64,000 nt of DNA from Chryseobacterium sp. OV279 (lineage in GTDB: Bacteria; Bacteroidota; Bacteroidia; Flavobacteriales; Weeksellaceae). A program made the position numbers and the translations under genes. Where the stretch lies: positions 248,001 to 312,000 of the forward strand of contig NZ_FQUD01000003.1 of the NCBI RefSeq assembly GCF_900128945.1, written 5' to 3'. This document shows positions 33,246-41,226 of this stretch, one piece after another. Each line of letters starts with the position of its first letter. The stretch's first letter is position 1. The notes below the pieces were generated by a model. It was given only the letters and a program-made list of their open reading frames with translations, had not been told where the DNA came from and made no database searches.

Positions 33246-33875
33246 ATGAAACATTTAGAAGTATTTTTCAACTTGAGATCGTTGTCTCTTAAAAATTTAT
33301 GTACAGCAATAGCCGTGAGCTCAGTATTGATAACTGCAAGCTGCAGTAAGGATGAAGATGAGCCCGTTCCGCAACCTATCGTATATGCCGAAGAGAATCC
33401 ATTAAATAAATACCATGAAGCCACAGGATTTACCACAGTAAGTAATTTTATCAATGCCGGAAATTATGAATTCGGTCTCGTGTTTTCTCCTAATGTAAAA
33501 GGAAAGATCAATGCCATTACCGTGAAGCTGCCAGATGTGAATGCAGCCTTGAAAATTACCATCTGGGATTATACTTCTAAAACAGTCTTAAGAACGGAGG
33601 TAGTCAATGTAGCGACATCCAATACTTTACTGACGAAAGCGATTGAAGCGCTGGCTTTGGAGAAAGACAAAAAGTATATGATTACAATGAATTCCAATGA
33701 CTGGTACAAGAAGAATAAACCCGATAACAGCAATGCGGTCTATCCGGTGACTGCAGGGAATATAAAATTTCTGGAATACCGATGGCTGTCAACTTCATCC
33801 CAGGTTTTTCCGACTAATATCTCCCAGGATTATAACGGAGGAGATCTGAGCTTTAATTTTCAACAGACAGACTAA
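33246..33875 (+). CDS. Lipoprotein with a DUF4082-like domain
   Basis: A 209-residue protein with a lipoprotein signal (SSVLITASC, Cys about 28). The body (about 60-205) reads like the DUF4082 beta-sandwich: NFINAGNYEFGLVFSPNVKGKINAITVKLPD and LKITIWDYTSKTVLRTEVV, then KDKKYMITMNSNDWY. Such domains are found on secreted or surface proteins and may bind carbohydrate. The start is set at MKHLEVFF, ten codons after the first in-frame start. A terminator follows. Function unknown. Confidence 0.75.
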   Translation: MKHLEVFFNLRSLSLKNLCTAIAVSSVLITASCSKDEDEPVPQPIVYAEENPLNKYHEATGFTTVSNFINAGNYEFGLVFSPNVKGKINAITVKLPDVNAALKITIWDYTSKTVLRTEVVNVATSNTLLTKAIEALALEKDKKYMITMNSNDWYKKNKPDNSNAVYPVTAGNIKFLEYRWLSTSSQVFPTNISQDYNGGDLSFNFQQTD

Positions 33876-33897
33876 TAACCCTATATTTTTTTAGAAG

Positions 33898-33924
33898 AAA
33901 AGGCAGCTGATTCAGCTGCCTTTT
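33898..33924 (+). terminator. Intrinsic terminator between the lipoprotein gene and rpe
   Basis: AAAAGGCAGCTG and CAGCTGCCTTTT form a perfect 12-pair stem with loop ATT, followed by CGTATG. Its A- and T-tails on both sides suit both convergent genes. Confidence 0.85.
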
Positions 33925-33946
33925 CGTATGGATAGGTCTAAAATGT

Positions 33947-34597
33947 TTAGATTTTAAGCAATTCGATGGTTCTTTCCGGGCTTTCTGCAGAGAAAACTGC
34001 ATTTCCGGCAACCAGTACGTCTGCACCTGCTTCGAATAATTTTGAAGCATTTTCAAGATTGACTCCGCCATCAATTTCAATTAAAGCAGTAGAATTATTG
34101 CTCAGGATAAGATCCTTGGTTTCAGCAATTTTTTTGTACGTGTTCTCAATGAATTTCTGCCCTCCGAATCCTGGATTGACACTCATCAAAAGAACAAGAT
34201 CAACATCAGCGATAATATCTTCAAGCATCAGAACCGGTGTGGATGGGTTTAAAACAACCCCTGCTTTTGCGCCTCTGCTCTGGATATGATGAATCGTTCT
34301 GTGAAGATGCGTACATGCTTCATAATGTACAGAGATAAGGTCTGCACCGTGATTGATGAATTCATCTACATACTTATCCGGTTCTACGATCATCAAATGA
34401 ACGTCCACGAATTTTTTAGCATGCTGCTGAACCGTTTTCATTACCGGAAAACCAAATGAAATGTTGGGTACAAATCTTCCGTCCATCACATCGATGTGGA
34501 ACCAGTCTGCCTGGGAATTGTTCAGCATTTCAATGTCTCTTTGCAGATTCCCGAAGTCTGCGGATAAAAGGGAAGGAGCAATAAGCTTCGTTTTCAT
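33947..34597 (-). CDS. rpe: Ribulose-phosphate 3-epimerase
   Basis: A 216-residue TIM-barrel epimerase of the pentose phosphate pathway interconverting ribulose 5-phosphate and xylulose 5-phosphate. Family motifs: LLSADFGNL, WFHIDVMDGRFVPNISFG, VDVHLMI, VLLMSVNPGFGGQKFI and IEIDGGVN, which provide the metal-binding His/Asp pairs. Length is normal. It is downstream of the M42 peptidase gene on the same strand, with a repeat-containing gap of about 96 bases. Confidence 0.96.
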   Translation of the reverse strand: MKTKLIAPSLLSADFGNLQRDIEMLNNSQADWFHIDVMDGRFVPNISFGFPVMKTVQQHAKKFVDVHLMIVEPDKYVDEFINHGADLISVHYEACTHLHRTIHHIQSRGAKAGVVLNPSTPVLMLEDIIADVDLVLLMSVNPGFGGQKFIENTYKKIAETKDLILSNNSTALIEIDGGVNLENASKLFEAGADVLVAGNAVFSAESPERTIELLKI

Positions 34598-34616
34598 TTT
34601 TACTTTTTACTTAGAT

Positions 34617-34688
34617 TTTAGATGTCAGATGCAAGATATCAGATGTCAGACTCTTAAAGTCTGTTATCTGATGTCTGAAATTAGGTGT
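34617..34688. repeat. ATCAGATGTCAGA repeat cluster with inverted arms
   Basis: GATGTCAGATG and ATCAGATGTCAGA occur as direct copies, and CAGACT/AGTCTG and CAGAT/ATCTG form nested inverted arms around a short loop. The segment fills the gap between rpe and the M42 peptidase gene. Similar DNA is common between genes in this group of bacteria. Confidence 0.55.
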
Positions 34689-34693
34689 CTTTA

Positions 34694-35767
34694 TTAGTGA
34701 TACTTCAGTTTCATCTCCGGCTTAATCTTCAGAAGCGTTTCGTAGATCAGTTTGATCACGTTGCCTACGTCTTCTTTGGAAACCATTTCTACCGTTGTAT
34801 GCATATAGCGCAAAGGTAGGGAAATTAATGCACTTGGTACCCCGCCGTTAGAGTGGGCAAAGGCATCGGTATCCGTTCCTGTAGCTCTGCTGGCTGCGGC
34901 TCTCTGGAATGGAATTTTCTTAGATTTTGCCGTATCAATAATCAATTCTCTGATCGTATGGTGAACACTTGGGGCAAAGAAAACCACAGGTCCGTCGCCG
35001 CACTTCTGGTCACCTTCTTTTTTCTTCTCGATCATTGGAGTAGTGGTGTCGTGGGTGACGTCTGTAACGATGGCGATATTAGGTTTAATTGTATCAGCGA
35101 TCATATCTGCGCCATATAAACCGACTTCTTCCTGAACGGAATTGGTGATGTAGAGTCCGAAAGGAATCGTTTTTTTATTCTCTTTTAAAAGTCTGGCCAC
35201 TTCCGCGATCATAAAGCCTCCGATTCTGTTGTCCAATGCTCTGCAGACGAAATATCTGTCATTCATTTCAAAGAATTCGTCCGGGTAAGTGATCATGCAT
35301 CCTACATAAATTCCCATTTCCTCCACTTCCTTTTTTGAAACTGCACCACAGTCGATGAAGATATTTTCAATTTTCGGAACCGGTTCATTTTGGTTGGTTC
35401 TGGTATGAATGGCAGGCCATCCGAAGACTCCTTTTACAATTCCGTTTTCACCATGGATATGAACGACTTTTGAAGGAGCAATGGTCTGATCTGAGCCTCC
35501 ATTTCGGATGACATAGATTAATCCGTCATCTGTAATGTAATTTACGTACCATGAGATCTCATCGGCATGAGCTTCAATCACTACTTTAAATTCGGCCTCC
35601 GGATTGATTATCCCATAGCAAGTTCCGTAATGATCCACTTCAATTTTATCTACATAAGGTCTGATGTAGTCCATCCAGATTTTTTGTCCTTTATGTTCGT
35701 AACCTGTTGGAGAAGAGGTATTTAGATAATTTTCTAAAAATTTTAAAGATTTCTTTTCAAATTTCAT
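34694..35767 (-). CDS. M42-family metallopeptidase (glutamyl aminopeptidase/cellulase-like)
   Basis: A 357-residue co-catalytic zinc aminopeptidase. Seen: VVIEAHADEI (metal ligand His and Asp), VCRALDNRIGG (Asp ligand), SVQEEVGLYGA (catalytic Glu pair), VTDVTHDT and RYMHTTVEMV (last His). M42 enzymes form dodecamers that trim peptides in the cytoplasm. The start is set at MKFEKKSLKFLENYL; a longer frame adds 49 residues but overlaps the promoter of the divergent gene at 35819. The DUF4294 neighbour is a conserved partner in flavobacteria. Confidence 0.93.
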   Translation of the reverse strand: MKFEKKSLKFLENYLNTSSPTGYEHKGQKIWMDYIRPYVDKIEVDHYGTCYGIINPEAEFKVVIEAHADEISWYVNYITDDGLIYVIRNGGSDQTIAPSKVVHIHGENGIVKGVFGWPAIHTRTNQNEPVPKIENIFIDCGAVSKKEVEEMGIYVGCMITYPDEFFEMNDRYFVCRALDNRIGGFMIAEVARLLKENKKTIPFGLYITNSVQEEVGLYGADMIADTIKPNIAIVTDVTHDTTTPMIEKKKEGDQKCGDGPVVFFAPSVHHTIRELIIDTAKSKKIPFQRAAASRATGTDTDAFAHSNGGVPSALISLPLRYMHTTVEMVSKEDVGNVIKLIYETLLKIKPEMKLKYH

Positions 35768-35818
35768 AAAAGGGAATGATTTTTGCGTGTAATTTTTGTT
35801 ATTATAAGTGTAAAAATA

Positions 35819-36523
35819 ATGAATTTTAGTAAGATTGTCTGTCTTTTTATCTTCTTTTTGGGAGTCAGTGTTTTTGGTCAGAAGGATTCTATTGTTGCAA
35901 AGCCTCTCAATCAATATCCTGCGGAATCATTGAAAGTGGATGAGTTCGGTAATAAATATTATTATGACGAACGCCAAAAGATGAAGGTTTATGAAATTAA
36001 CGGCGAGCCCGTAGTGGTGCTGGACGAGCTGGTTCTGGTCAATAAACCCAGGTTTAATAACCAACTGGATAAAAATTACTACTATTTCCTCAATAAAAAG
36101 CTGAACAGGGTTTATCCGTTGTTTGTTACTGCACTTCAGCAGTACAGAGACATTCAGGCTGACATGACCGATATGGACAGTAAAGCCAAAAGAAAATTTG
36201 TAAAAGAAAGACAGAATATGCTTGCCGATCAGTATGAAAAGCAGCTTAGAGATCTTACGACTACAGAAGGCCAGGTTTTTGCCAAGCTGATGAACAGGGC
36301 AACCGGAAAAAACGTTTATGAGATCATTAAAGAAATGAGAGGCGGATGGAGTGCTTTCTGGTGGAATGTAAAAGGGAAGATGGCAGATATTGATCTGAAA
36401 GACCAGTACAACCCGCACAAGAACAGAACAGACGAGTTTATAGAATCGTTACTTCAGTCTAACTGGAATTCAGGGTATTTGCAACCTTATCCAGGATCCG
36501 GAGATTTTAAAGTCAGAAAATAA
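35819..36523 (+). CDS. DUF4294 family secreted protein
   Basis: A 234-residue protein with a signal peptide (MNFSKIVCLFIFFLGVSVFGQ). The body has the family hallmarks DEFGNKYYYDERQKMKVYEINGEPVVVLDELVLV and NKKLNRVYPLFVTALQQYRDIQADM, followed by a helical part with WSAFWWNVKGKMADIDLKDQY. Function unknown. It is divergent from the M42 peptidase gene (51 bases between starts), an arrangement that recurs in flavobacteria. Confidence 0.85.
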   Translation: MNFSKIVCLFIFFLGVSVFGQKDSIVAKPLNQYPAESLKVDEFGNKYYYDERQKMKVYEINGEPVVVLDELVLVNKPRFNNQLDKNYYYFLNKKLNRVYPLFVTALQQYRDIQADMTDMDSKAKRKFVKERQNMLADQYEKQLRDLTTTEGQVFAKLMNRATGKNVYEIIKEMRGGWSAFWWNVKGKMADIDLKDQYNPHKNRTDEFIESLLQSNWNSGYLQPYPGSGDFKVRK

Positions 36524-36535
36524 AAGAATACATAT

Positions 36536-36568
36536 AAAAATTCCTGTAAGCTGCTTACAGGAATTTTT
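36536..36568. terminator. Bidirectional terminator overlapping the end of the NUDIX gene
   Basis: AAAAATTCCTGTAAG and CTTACAGGAATTTTT form a perfect 15-pair stem with loop CTG. The right arm includes the stop and last codons of the convergent NUDIX gene (stop at 36555). It serves the plus-strand DUF4294 gene and probably the NUDIX gene too. Confidence 0.85.
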
Positions 36569-36971
36569 CTTTTAATTTATCGAATACAATTTTGTCGATT
36601 GGAAGTGGGAAAGGATTGTCCGGTGTATCGATATCGATCCATTCTGTTCTTTCAATACACGGATCAAGGATGAGGAAATCCTCTTCAGTGGTGATGTTTA
36701 CTATATAATATATGGTAAGCAATTGTTCATTTTCTCTGAAACGGGATACCAGGAAGTCTTCCTGCGTATAAAAATGTTCTACCACTTCTATCTTTACATT
36801 CAGCTCTTCATCGAATTCACGGTGAAGACATTCTATAAGGCCTTCTCCGAATTCCAGACCTCCTCCCGGAAATTTCATTAAAGGTTCACCGGCATATTCT
36901 TCAAACAGGGTCAGTACTTTTTTATCTTTTACTGCGCACGCATACACTCTAATGTTGATCTTATCAATCAT
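36555..36971 (-). CDS. NUDIX hydrolase
   Basis: A 138-residue NUDIX protein. The box is GGGLEFGEGLIECLHREFDEELNVKIEV, which keeps the REF-x-EE core (REFDEE) that binds the metal. The substrate cannot be told (nucleotide sugar, NDP or other pyrophosphate). Its last codons lie in the shared terminator hairpin with the DUF4294 gene. Confidence 0.9.
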   Translation of the reverse strand: MIDKINIRVYACAVKDKKVLTLFEEYAGEPLMKFPGGGLEFGEGLIECLHREFDEELNVKIEVVEHFYTQEDFLVSRFRENEQLLTIYYIVNITTEEDFLILDPCIERTEWIDIDTPDNPFPLPIDKIVFDKLKEKFL

Positions 36972-37071
36972 ATATAATATTTTGTATAGCTAAAATAAGG
37001 AAATAAGTGCAAAGGGCCAATACAGCGATCTGCAAATTTATCTATAGGTTCCATAGGCTTGCTTTCGCTTC

Positions 37072-37770
37072 TTAGCCTTCAGTGTTTTCCTGATCTTCCA
37101 TCTTTATAGCGTTAATCATCTCGCGTTTTCCCGGTGGTCCCTGTTTCTTCTCTACTTTAAAATTCAGTTCCTGAAGAATTCTTCTGACGCTTCCTTTAGA
37201 AGAGTAGGTTGTTAACAAACCGTTAACGGACATTTTGTCGGAAACCATTTCAAACAGTGGTTTTTCCCAAAGGTCAGGCTGTACTCTCGCTCCAAAACAG
37301 TCAAAGTATACCAGGTTTATTTTTGGTAAGTCTATGGTTTTCAGGTCAAAGAAGTCGCATTCTATCTTTTTTAGATTAAAACCGGTAATGATTTCAGTGG
37401 ATTTTCCCCATTCAGCCTGATGAATTTTTTGATAAATATTTTTGAATTCCGGGTTATCAAAATGCTCATAGTAGGCCAAATCATTAATTTCAGATTCATT
37501 TATGGGGTATTTTTCAAGCGAAAAATAGTTGATGACATGATTTTTGTCAGTTTTTAAATATTCATTAATTGTCACCAAAACATTCAAACCTGTTCCAAAA
37601 CCGAGTTCTAAAATATTAATTTCGTAATCATTTAATTGATTTAATCCGTTTTTGATAAACACATGTTCTGCTTCCTGAAGCGCTCCATGATGAGAATGGT
37701 AGTTTTCGTTTAAATCATTGATAAACAATGTTTTACTACCGTCGTTTGTGGTCTTAATCTCTCTTTTCAA
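37072..37770 (-). CDS. mnmD: MnmD-type tRNA 5-methylaminomethyl-2-thiouridine methyltransferase
   Basis: A 232-residue SAM methyltransferase matching stand-alone MnmD (the methyltransferase half of MnmC): NYHSHHGALQEAEHVFI at 23-39, INILELGFGTGLNVLVT for the SAM site, and VYFDCFGARVQPDLWEKPLF with LTTYSSKGSVRRIL. It would finish the mnm5s2U modification at tRNA wobble position 34. It lacks the FAD-binding MnmC1 half. Its -7 box (CAAATTTA on the plus strand at 37784-37791) lies close to the start codon. Confidence 0.9.
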   Translation of the reverse strand: MKREIKTTNDGSKTLFINDLNENYHSHHGALQEAEHVFIKNGLNQLNDYEINILELGFGTGLNVLVTINEYLKTDKNHVINYFSLEKYPINESEINDLAYYEHFDNPEFKNIYQKIHQAEWGKSTEIITGFNLKKIECDFFDLKTIDLPKINLVYFDCFGARVQPDLWEKPLFEMVSDKMSVNGLLTTYSSKGSVRRILQELNFKVEKKQGPPGKREMINAIKMEDQENTEG

Positions 37771-37783
37771 GCTATTTTTTTGT

Positions 37784-37791
37784 CAAATTTA
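37784..37791 (-). promoter_or_regulatory. -7 box of mnmD
   Basis: On the minus strand it reads TAAATTTG, matching TAnnTTTG, 14 bases before the mnmD start codon. Confidence 0.5.
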
Positions 37792-37822
37792 CTCCAAAAT
37801 TTTTATATTTAGAAAATTATGT

Positions 37823-37830
37823 TAAATTTG
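37823..37830 (+). promoter_or_regulatory. -7 box of ilvE
   Basis: TAAATTTG matches TAnnTTTG, 26 bases before the ilvE ATG at 37856. Together with the opposite box at 37784 it forms a back-to-back promoter pair. Confidence 0.55.
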
Positions 37831-37855
37831 TAGAACATCGTAAAAATTTTTAAAA

Positions 37856-38929
37856 ATGATAATTCAAAAAACTGAAAACTCCAGACTTTCGGACTTTGAT
37901 CCGAACAATTTTTCATTTGGAAGTACTTTTATTGACCATATGGTGATATGTGAGTATGAAAATGGAAAATGGGGTGATGTAAAATTGGTTCCTTACGGTC
38001 CTATACCATTTACTCCGGCCATGATGGGGGTGAACTACGGACAAGCTTGTTTTGAAGGTATGAAAGCTTATAAAGACAAAGACGGGCAGGTTTTCCTTTT
38101 CAGGCCAGAAAAGAATTTTGAACGCATCAATAAATCAGCAAGCCGTCTGGCCATGCCTGAAGTAACTGAGGAAATGTTTTTAGACGGATTAAAGGCATTG
38201 GTAGATATCGACAGAAACTGGATTCCACAGGGAGAAGGAATGTCTTTATATATCAGACCTTTGATTTTTGCTACGGAAGAAGCACTAAAAGCAAGAGTTG
38301 CCAATAAATATATGTTTGCCATCGTGGCAACACCGGCGAAAAGCTATTATTCAGAACCTGTTTCTGTAAAAATTTCAGATCATTATTCAAGAGCAGCCAG
38401 CGGAGGAGTAGGTTCAGCTAAAGCAGCAGGTAACTATGCGGCTTCATTCTATCCTACACAACTTGCTATCGAGGAAGGATATGAGCAGATCATCTGGACG
38501 GATGATGCTACCCACGAATATTTCGAAGAGAGTGGAACAATGAACGTATTTGTAAGAATAAACGATACCATCTATACGCCGCCGACTTCTGAAAAAATTC
38601 TTGACGGAGTAACAAGAGACAGCTTCATCCAATTGGCTAAGAAAAGAGGAATTGAAGTGAAAATAGAGCCTGTAGCAGTGAAAACTGTGGTAGAAGCTCA
38701 GAAAAACGGAACATTGAAAGAAGTTTGGGGAGTAGGAACAGCAGTAGTAACCACTATATTCCAGGCTTTAGGATATGAAGGTGTGAAGCTTGAACTTCCA
38801 AGATTATCCGATGAGGAAAGCTATGCAGCTTTACTTAAGAAAGATCTTACAGACCTTCAGAATAACCTTAGCGAAGATCCTTTCGGATGGAGAGTTGTGG
38901 TTGAAAAAGATGTTTTGGAGACTGTTTAA
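37856..38929 (+). CDS. ilvE: Branched-chain amino acid aminotransferase
   Basis: A 357-residue fold-type IV PLP aminotransferase. K189 in GGVGSAKAAGNYAAS is the PLP-binding Lys, and LYIRPLIFAT, FEESGTMNVFV and GVTRDSFIQLA are family segments (large BCAT subgroup). It makes or degrades Leu, Ile and Val by transamination with glutamate. It is monocistronic: own -7 box, and a strong terminator at 38957. Confidence 0.95.
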   Translation: MIIQKTENSRLSDFDPNNFSFGSTFIDHMVICEYENGKWGDVKLVPYGPIPFTPAMMGVNYGQACFEGMKAYKDKDGQVFLFRPEKNFERINKSASRLAMPEVTEEMFLDGLKALVDIDRNWIPQGEGMSLYIRPLIFATEEALKARVANKYMFAIVATPAKSYYSEPVSVKISDHYSRAASGGVGSAKAAGNYAASFYPTQLAIEEGYEQIIWTDDATHEYFEESGTMNVFVRINDTIYTPPTSEKILDGVTRDSFIQLAKKRGIEVKIEPVAVKTVVEAQKNGTLKEVWGVGTAVVTTIFQALGYEGVKLELPRLSDEESYAALLKKDLTDLQNNLSEDPFGWRVVVEKDVLETV

Positions 38930-38956
38930 TATAAGCATTATTTGATTCAATATAGG

Positions 38957-38981
38957 ACCGGCGGAAATTTATTCTGCCGGT
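38957..38981 (+). terminator. Intrinsic terminator of ilvE
   Basis: ACCGGC and GCCGGT close the stem with inner GAA/TTC and a wobble, followed by TTTTTTATTTT. It is 28 bases after the ilvE stop. Confidence 0.9.
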
Positions 38982-39033
38982 TTTTTTATTTTCTCGTTAA
39001 ATATTGGTAATTTTTCAGAAAATTTAGAATACT

Positions 39034-40314
39034 ATGCAATTTGTAAAGTTCAAACGACCTCTTGGTCTGCTTTCTTTAATGAGCGTTTTAGCTTTTTCTT
39101 CGTGCAGTACTGATGATGATGGAGAATTGGCAGTCAATGATTCAGCCGTAATCACTGTAGAAAATATCATTGAAGGTAAATCATTATCACAGTCCGGAAC
39201 TTTCCAGAATGCGGGATCATCACCGGTTCTTAATCCGGGAGAATCCACTTCTTTCAGTTTTTACGCAGGAAAAGGGCAGACTATCAGCTTTGCAGCGATG
39301 TACGGAAAGAGCTATGATCTTTTTTTTGCTCCTGCCAATCCGGGGATAAAACTATATCAGGATAACGGAGATCCGGTAACCGGGAATGTGTCTTCACAGA
39401 TCAGACTCTGGGATAACGGGACACGCGTCAATCAGGCTCCTGCAGCCCCATTTACTCCTCCGGGAACAGCAGAAACAACTCCAAAGAATATTATGGAAGT
39501 TGCATTGAGTACGCCTGCTTCACAATTGCTAAAAGCTGAGCTTACCTTTGAAGGGGGCACAAAATTTACTTTAAAATTAACCAATACCTCAGGCGGTACA
39601 GCCAATGAAACACCTATCAGCGCCGGTGTATGGACAGTATCTCATAGTTCAGGAAGTACACTGTTAAAAGAAGATCCTATTTTTACGCCGGGTAAATTAT
39701 CAGCTAACGGACTGACAGATCTTGCTGAAACCGGAAAATTAACGGCTTTAACCCAATATCTTACCGGAATTACAGGCCCGAATTCTCCGTTTTCACCAGT
39801 ATTAGTCGTCGTGTACAGCGGTAATGAAAGTCCTATTTTTAAAACAGGAGAGAATGACCGCGGACAAGGTCTGAAGGAACTTTCCCAGCAAGGGAATGCA
39901 GATGTTCTTGCGAATTTCCTTAAAACCCAATCCGGTGTAAAAGAAGTATTTGTTCTTAAAGATCCTGCGAATACTGTTTTAAAGCCCAGAATAGACGGGA
40001 AAAACGGCGGGAAAGTATCACAAACAATTTCTGCCCGTAAAGGAGACCGTATTGCACTGGTAACGATGTACGGACAATCTAATGACTGGTTTGCGGCAAC
40101 CATGAATAATGGGGTAGATGGTTCTACAAGAGGTGATATCTCTTCCATCATGGGGCTTTTTGACAGTGGAACTTTGGTAAGTTCTTACCCAGGTGCTCAT
40201 ATCGGATCTCAGCCGGCACAAACGGAAAGCCTGCCGGTACAGCAGCTAGCCAACCCGAATCCGTTCAATACACTTCCTTCTCTGCCACAGATGATTAAAG
40301 TGACCATTCAATAA
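39034..40314 (+). CDS. Lipoprotein with two spondin-type domains
   Basis: A 426-residue protein with a lipobox (SVLAFSSC, Cys about 24). Two spondin N-like domains follow: AVITVENIIEGKSLSQSGTFQNAGSSPVLNPGESTSFSF (about 40-175) and a second starting near 185 (ISAGVWTVSHSSGSTLLKEDPIFTPGKL). A further stretch (about 320-426) repeats motifs of the first domain (QTISFAAMYGKSYDLFFA versus DRIALVTMYGQSNDWFAA). It is likely on the outer membrane surface. Function, perhaps adhesion, is not known. Confidence 0.85.
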   Translation: MQFVKFKRPLGLLSLMSVLAFSSCSTDDDGELAVNDSAVITVENIIEGKSLSQSGTFQNAGSSPVLNPGESTSFSFYAGKGQTISFAAMYGKSYDLFFAPANPGIKLYQDNGDPVTGNVSSQIRLWDNGTRVNQAPAAPFTPPGTAETTPKNIMEVALSTPASQLLKAELTFEGGTKFTLKLTNTSGGTANETPISAGVWTVSHSSGSTLLKEDPIFTPGKLSANGLTDLAETGKLTALTQYLTGITGPNSPFSPVLVVVYSGNESPIFKTGENDRGQGLKELSQQGNADVLANFLKTQSGVKEVFVLKDPANTVLKPRIDGKNGGKVSQTISARKGDRIALVTMYGQSNDWFAATMNNGVDGSTRGDISSIMGLFDSGTLVSSYPGAHIGSQPAQTESLPVQQLANPNPFNTLPSLPQMIKVTIQ

Positions 40315-40336
40315 TATTTCAATATCAAAATATAAG

Positions 40337-40357
40337 ATCACCTCTTTACGGGGTGAT
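40337..40357 (+). terminator. Intrinsic terminator of the spondin-domain gene
   Basis: ATCACC and GGTGAT form the stem with an 8-9 base loop, followed by TTTTTTGTTTT. It is 22 bases after the stop. Confidence 0.8.
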
Positions 40358-40384
40358 TTTTTGTTTTAAATATTTCATTAATTC

Positions 40385-40586
40385 AACCACAAAAGAGGCA
40401 AAAGTCTTTAATGTTAAACACTTTAGAACACTGAAGTTTTAAAAGTTTTACCATCCTGAAAACAATAAGATCACAGAAGCAGAAAATCAAAGATTTTCAT
40501 AAGAACTTAAGTGTACTTTCTATGTACAATCTATTAACTTTAAAAATTACTAAAGTGTTTTCTAAGCTTTTGTGACTTTTGTGGTT
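40385..40586 (-). repeat. MITE-like repeat family A, copy 1
   Basis: 202 bases bounded by AACCACAAAAG at the left and CTTTTGTGGTT at the right, exact terminal inverted repeats of 11 bases. Its reverse complement aligns along its whole length with 45389-45589 (for example the central AAAATCAAAGATTTTC and the stretch around AGAAAGTACACTTAAG). No coding potential. I cannot fix a target-site duplication. Confidence 0.75.
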
Positions 40587-40710
40587 AATTTTTTTTAATC
40601 TTTAAATCTCCCATAATTCCACCCCTGGAAAATTCTTCACCATTTTCTCCAAAATTTTTTAAAACCTATTGAACAATATTTCCCCGAAATGCGTATTTTC
40701 GCAAAAGTTT

Positions 40711-41223
40711 ATGAAAAAATTACTCTTCATATCAGCAGTATGTCTGCTAAGCTGTAACCGGAAAGCTCCCGAGGCCCATCCTCCCGTTGGCGGAGTATTG
40801 AGCCAGAAAGATCTGGATGTTTCCAAGGAAAGGATGAGGAATCTGAATACCATAGAAAGAGGCCAGATTCAGGATTGGATCAAGGGCCAGTCTGTGAAGT
40901 ATTATCCTACACAGCTTAATTACTGGGTAACGGTTGAAGGTTTTGATCAGAGGACAAGAAGAGCGGATGATACGCCGATCTCTTATTCTTATGATCTGTA
41001 TGATTTTGATGAAACCAAGATCTACGATAAACCTTTTGAAAGAAGAGATGCCAGATTCGGGCATTTTGATGAACTGAAAGCGGTAGAGAATGCTTTGCGT
41101 TTTATGCATGATGGAGAGGAAGTAACGCTTTTGGTACCTTCTTCACTGGCCTACGGGACTTTTGGAGACGAAAAGAATATAGACAACGATATACCATTGA
41201 TCATAAAATTAAAAGCTCTATAA
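40711..41223 (+). CDS. gldI: Gliding motility-associated FKBP-type prolyl isomerase GldI
   Basis: A 170-residue lipoprotein (lipobox LLSC near residue 15) with an FKBP-type domain: TIERGQIQDWIKGQSVKYYPTQLNYWVTV and VENALRFMHDGEEVTLLVPSSLAYGTFGD. In Flavobacterium johnsoniae GldI is needed for gliding and type IX secretion. The start is the ATG of MKKLLFIS, 14 codons after the first in-frame start. The next gene, a two-domain prolyl isomerase, begins four bases after its stop, a conserved pairing. Whether this organism glides cannot be told here. Confidence 0.85.
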   Translation: MKKLLFISAVCLLSCNRKAPEAHPPVGGVLSQKDLDVSKERMRNLNTIERGQIQDWIKGQSVKYYPTQLNYWVTVEGFDQRTRRADDTPISYSYDLYDFDETKIYDKPFERRDARFGHFDELKAVENALRFMHDGEEVTLLVPSSLAYGTFGDEKNIDNDIPLIIKLKAL

Positions 41224-41226
41224 ATA

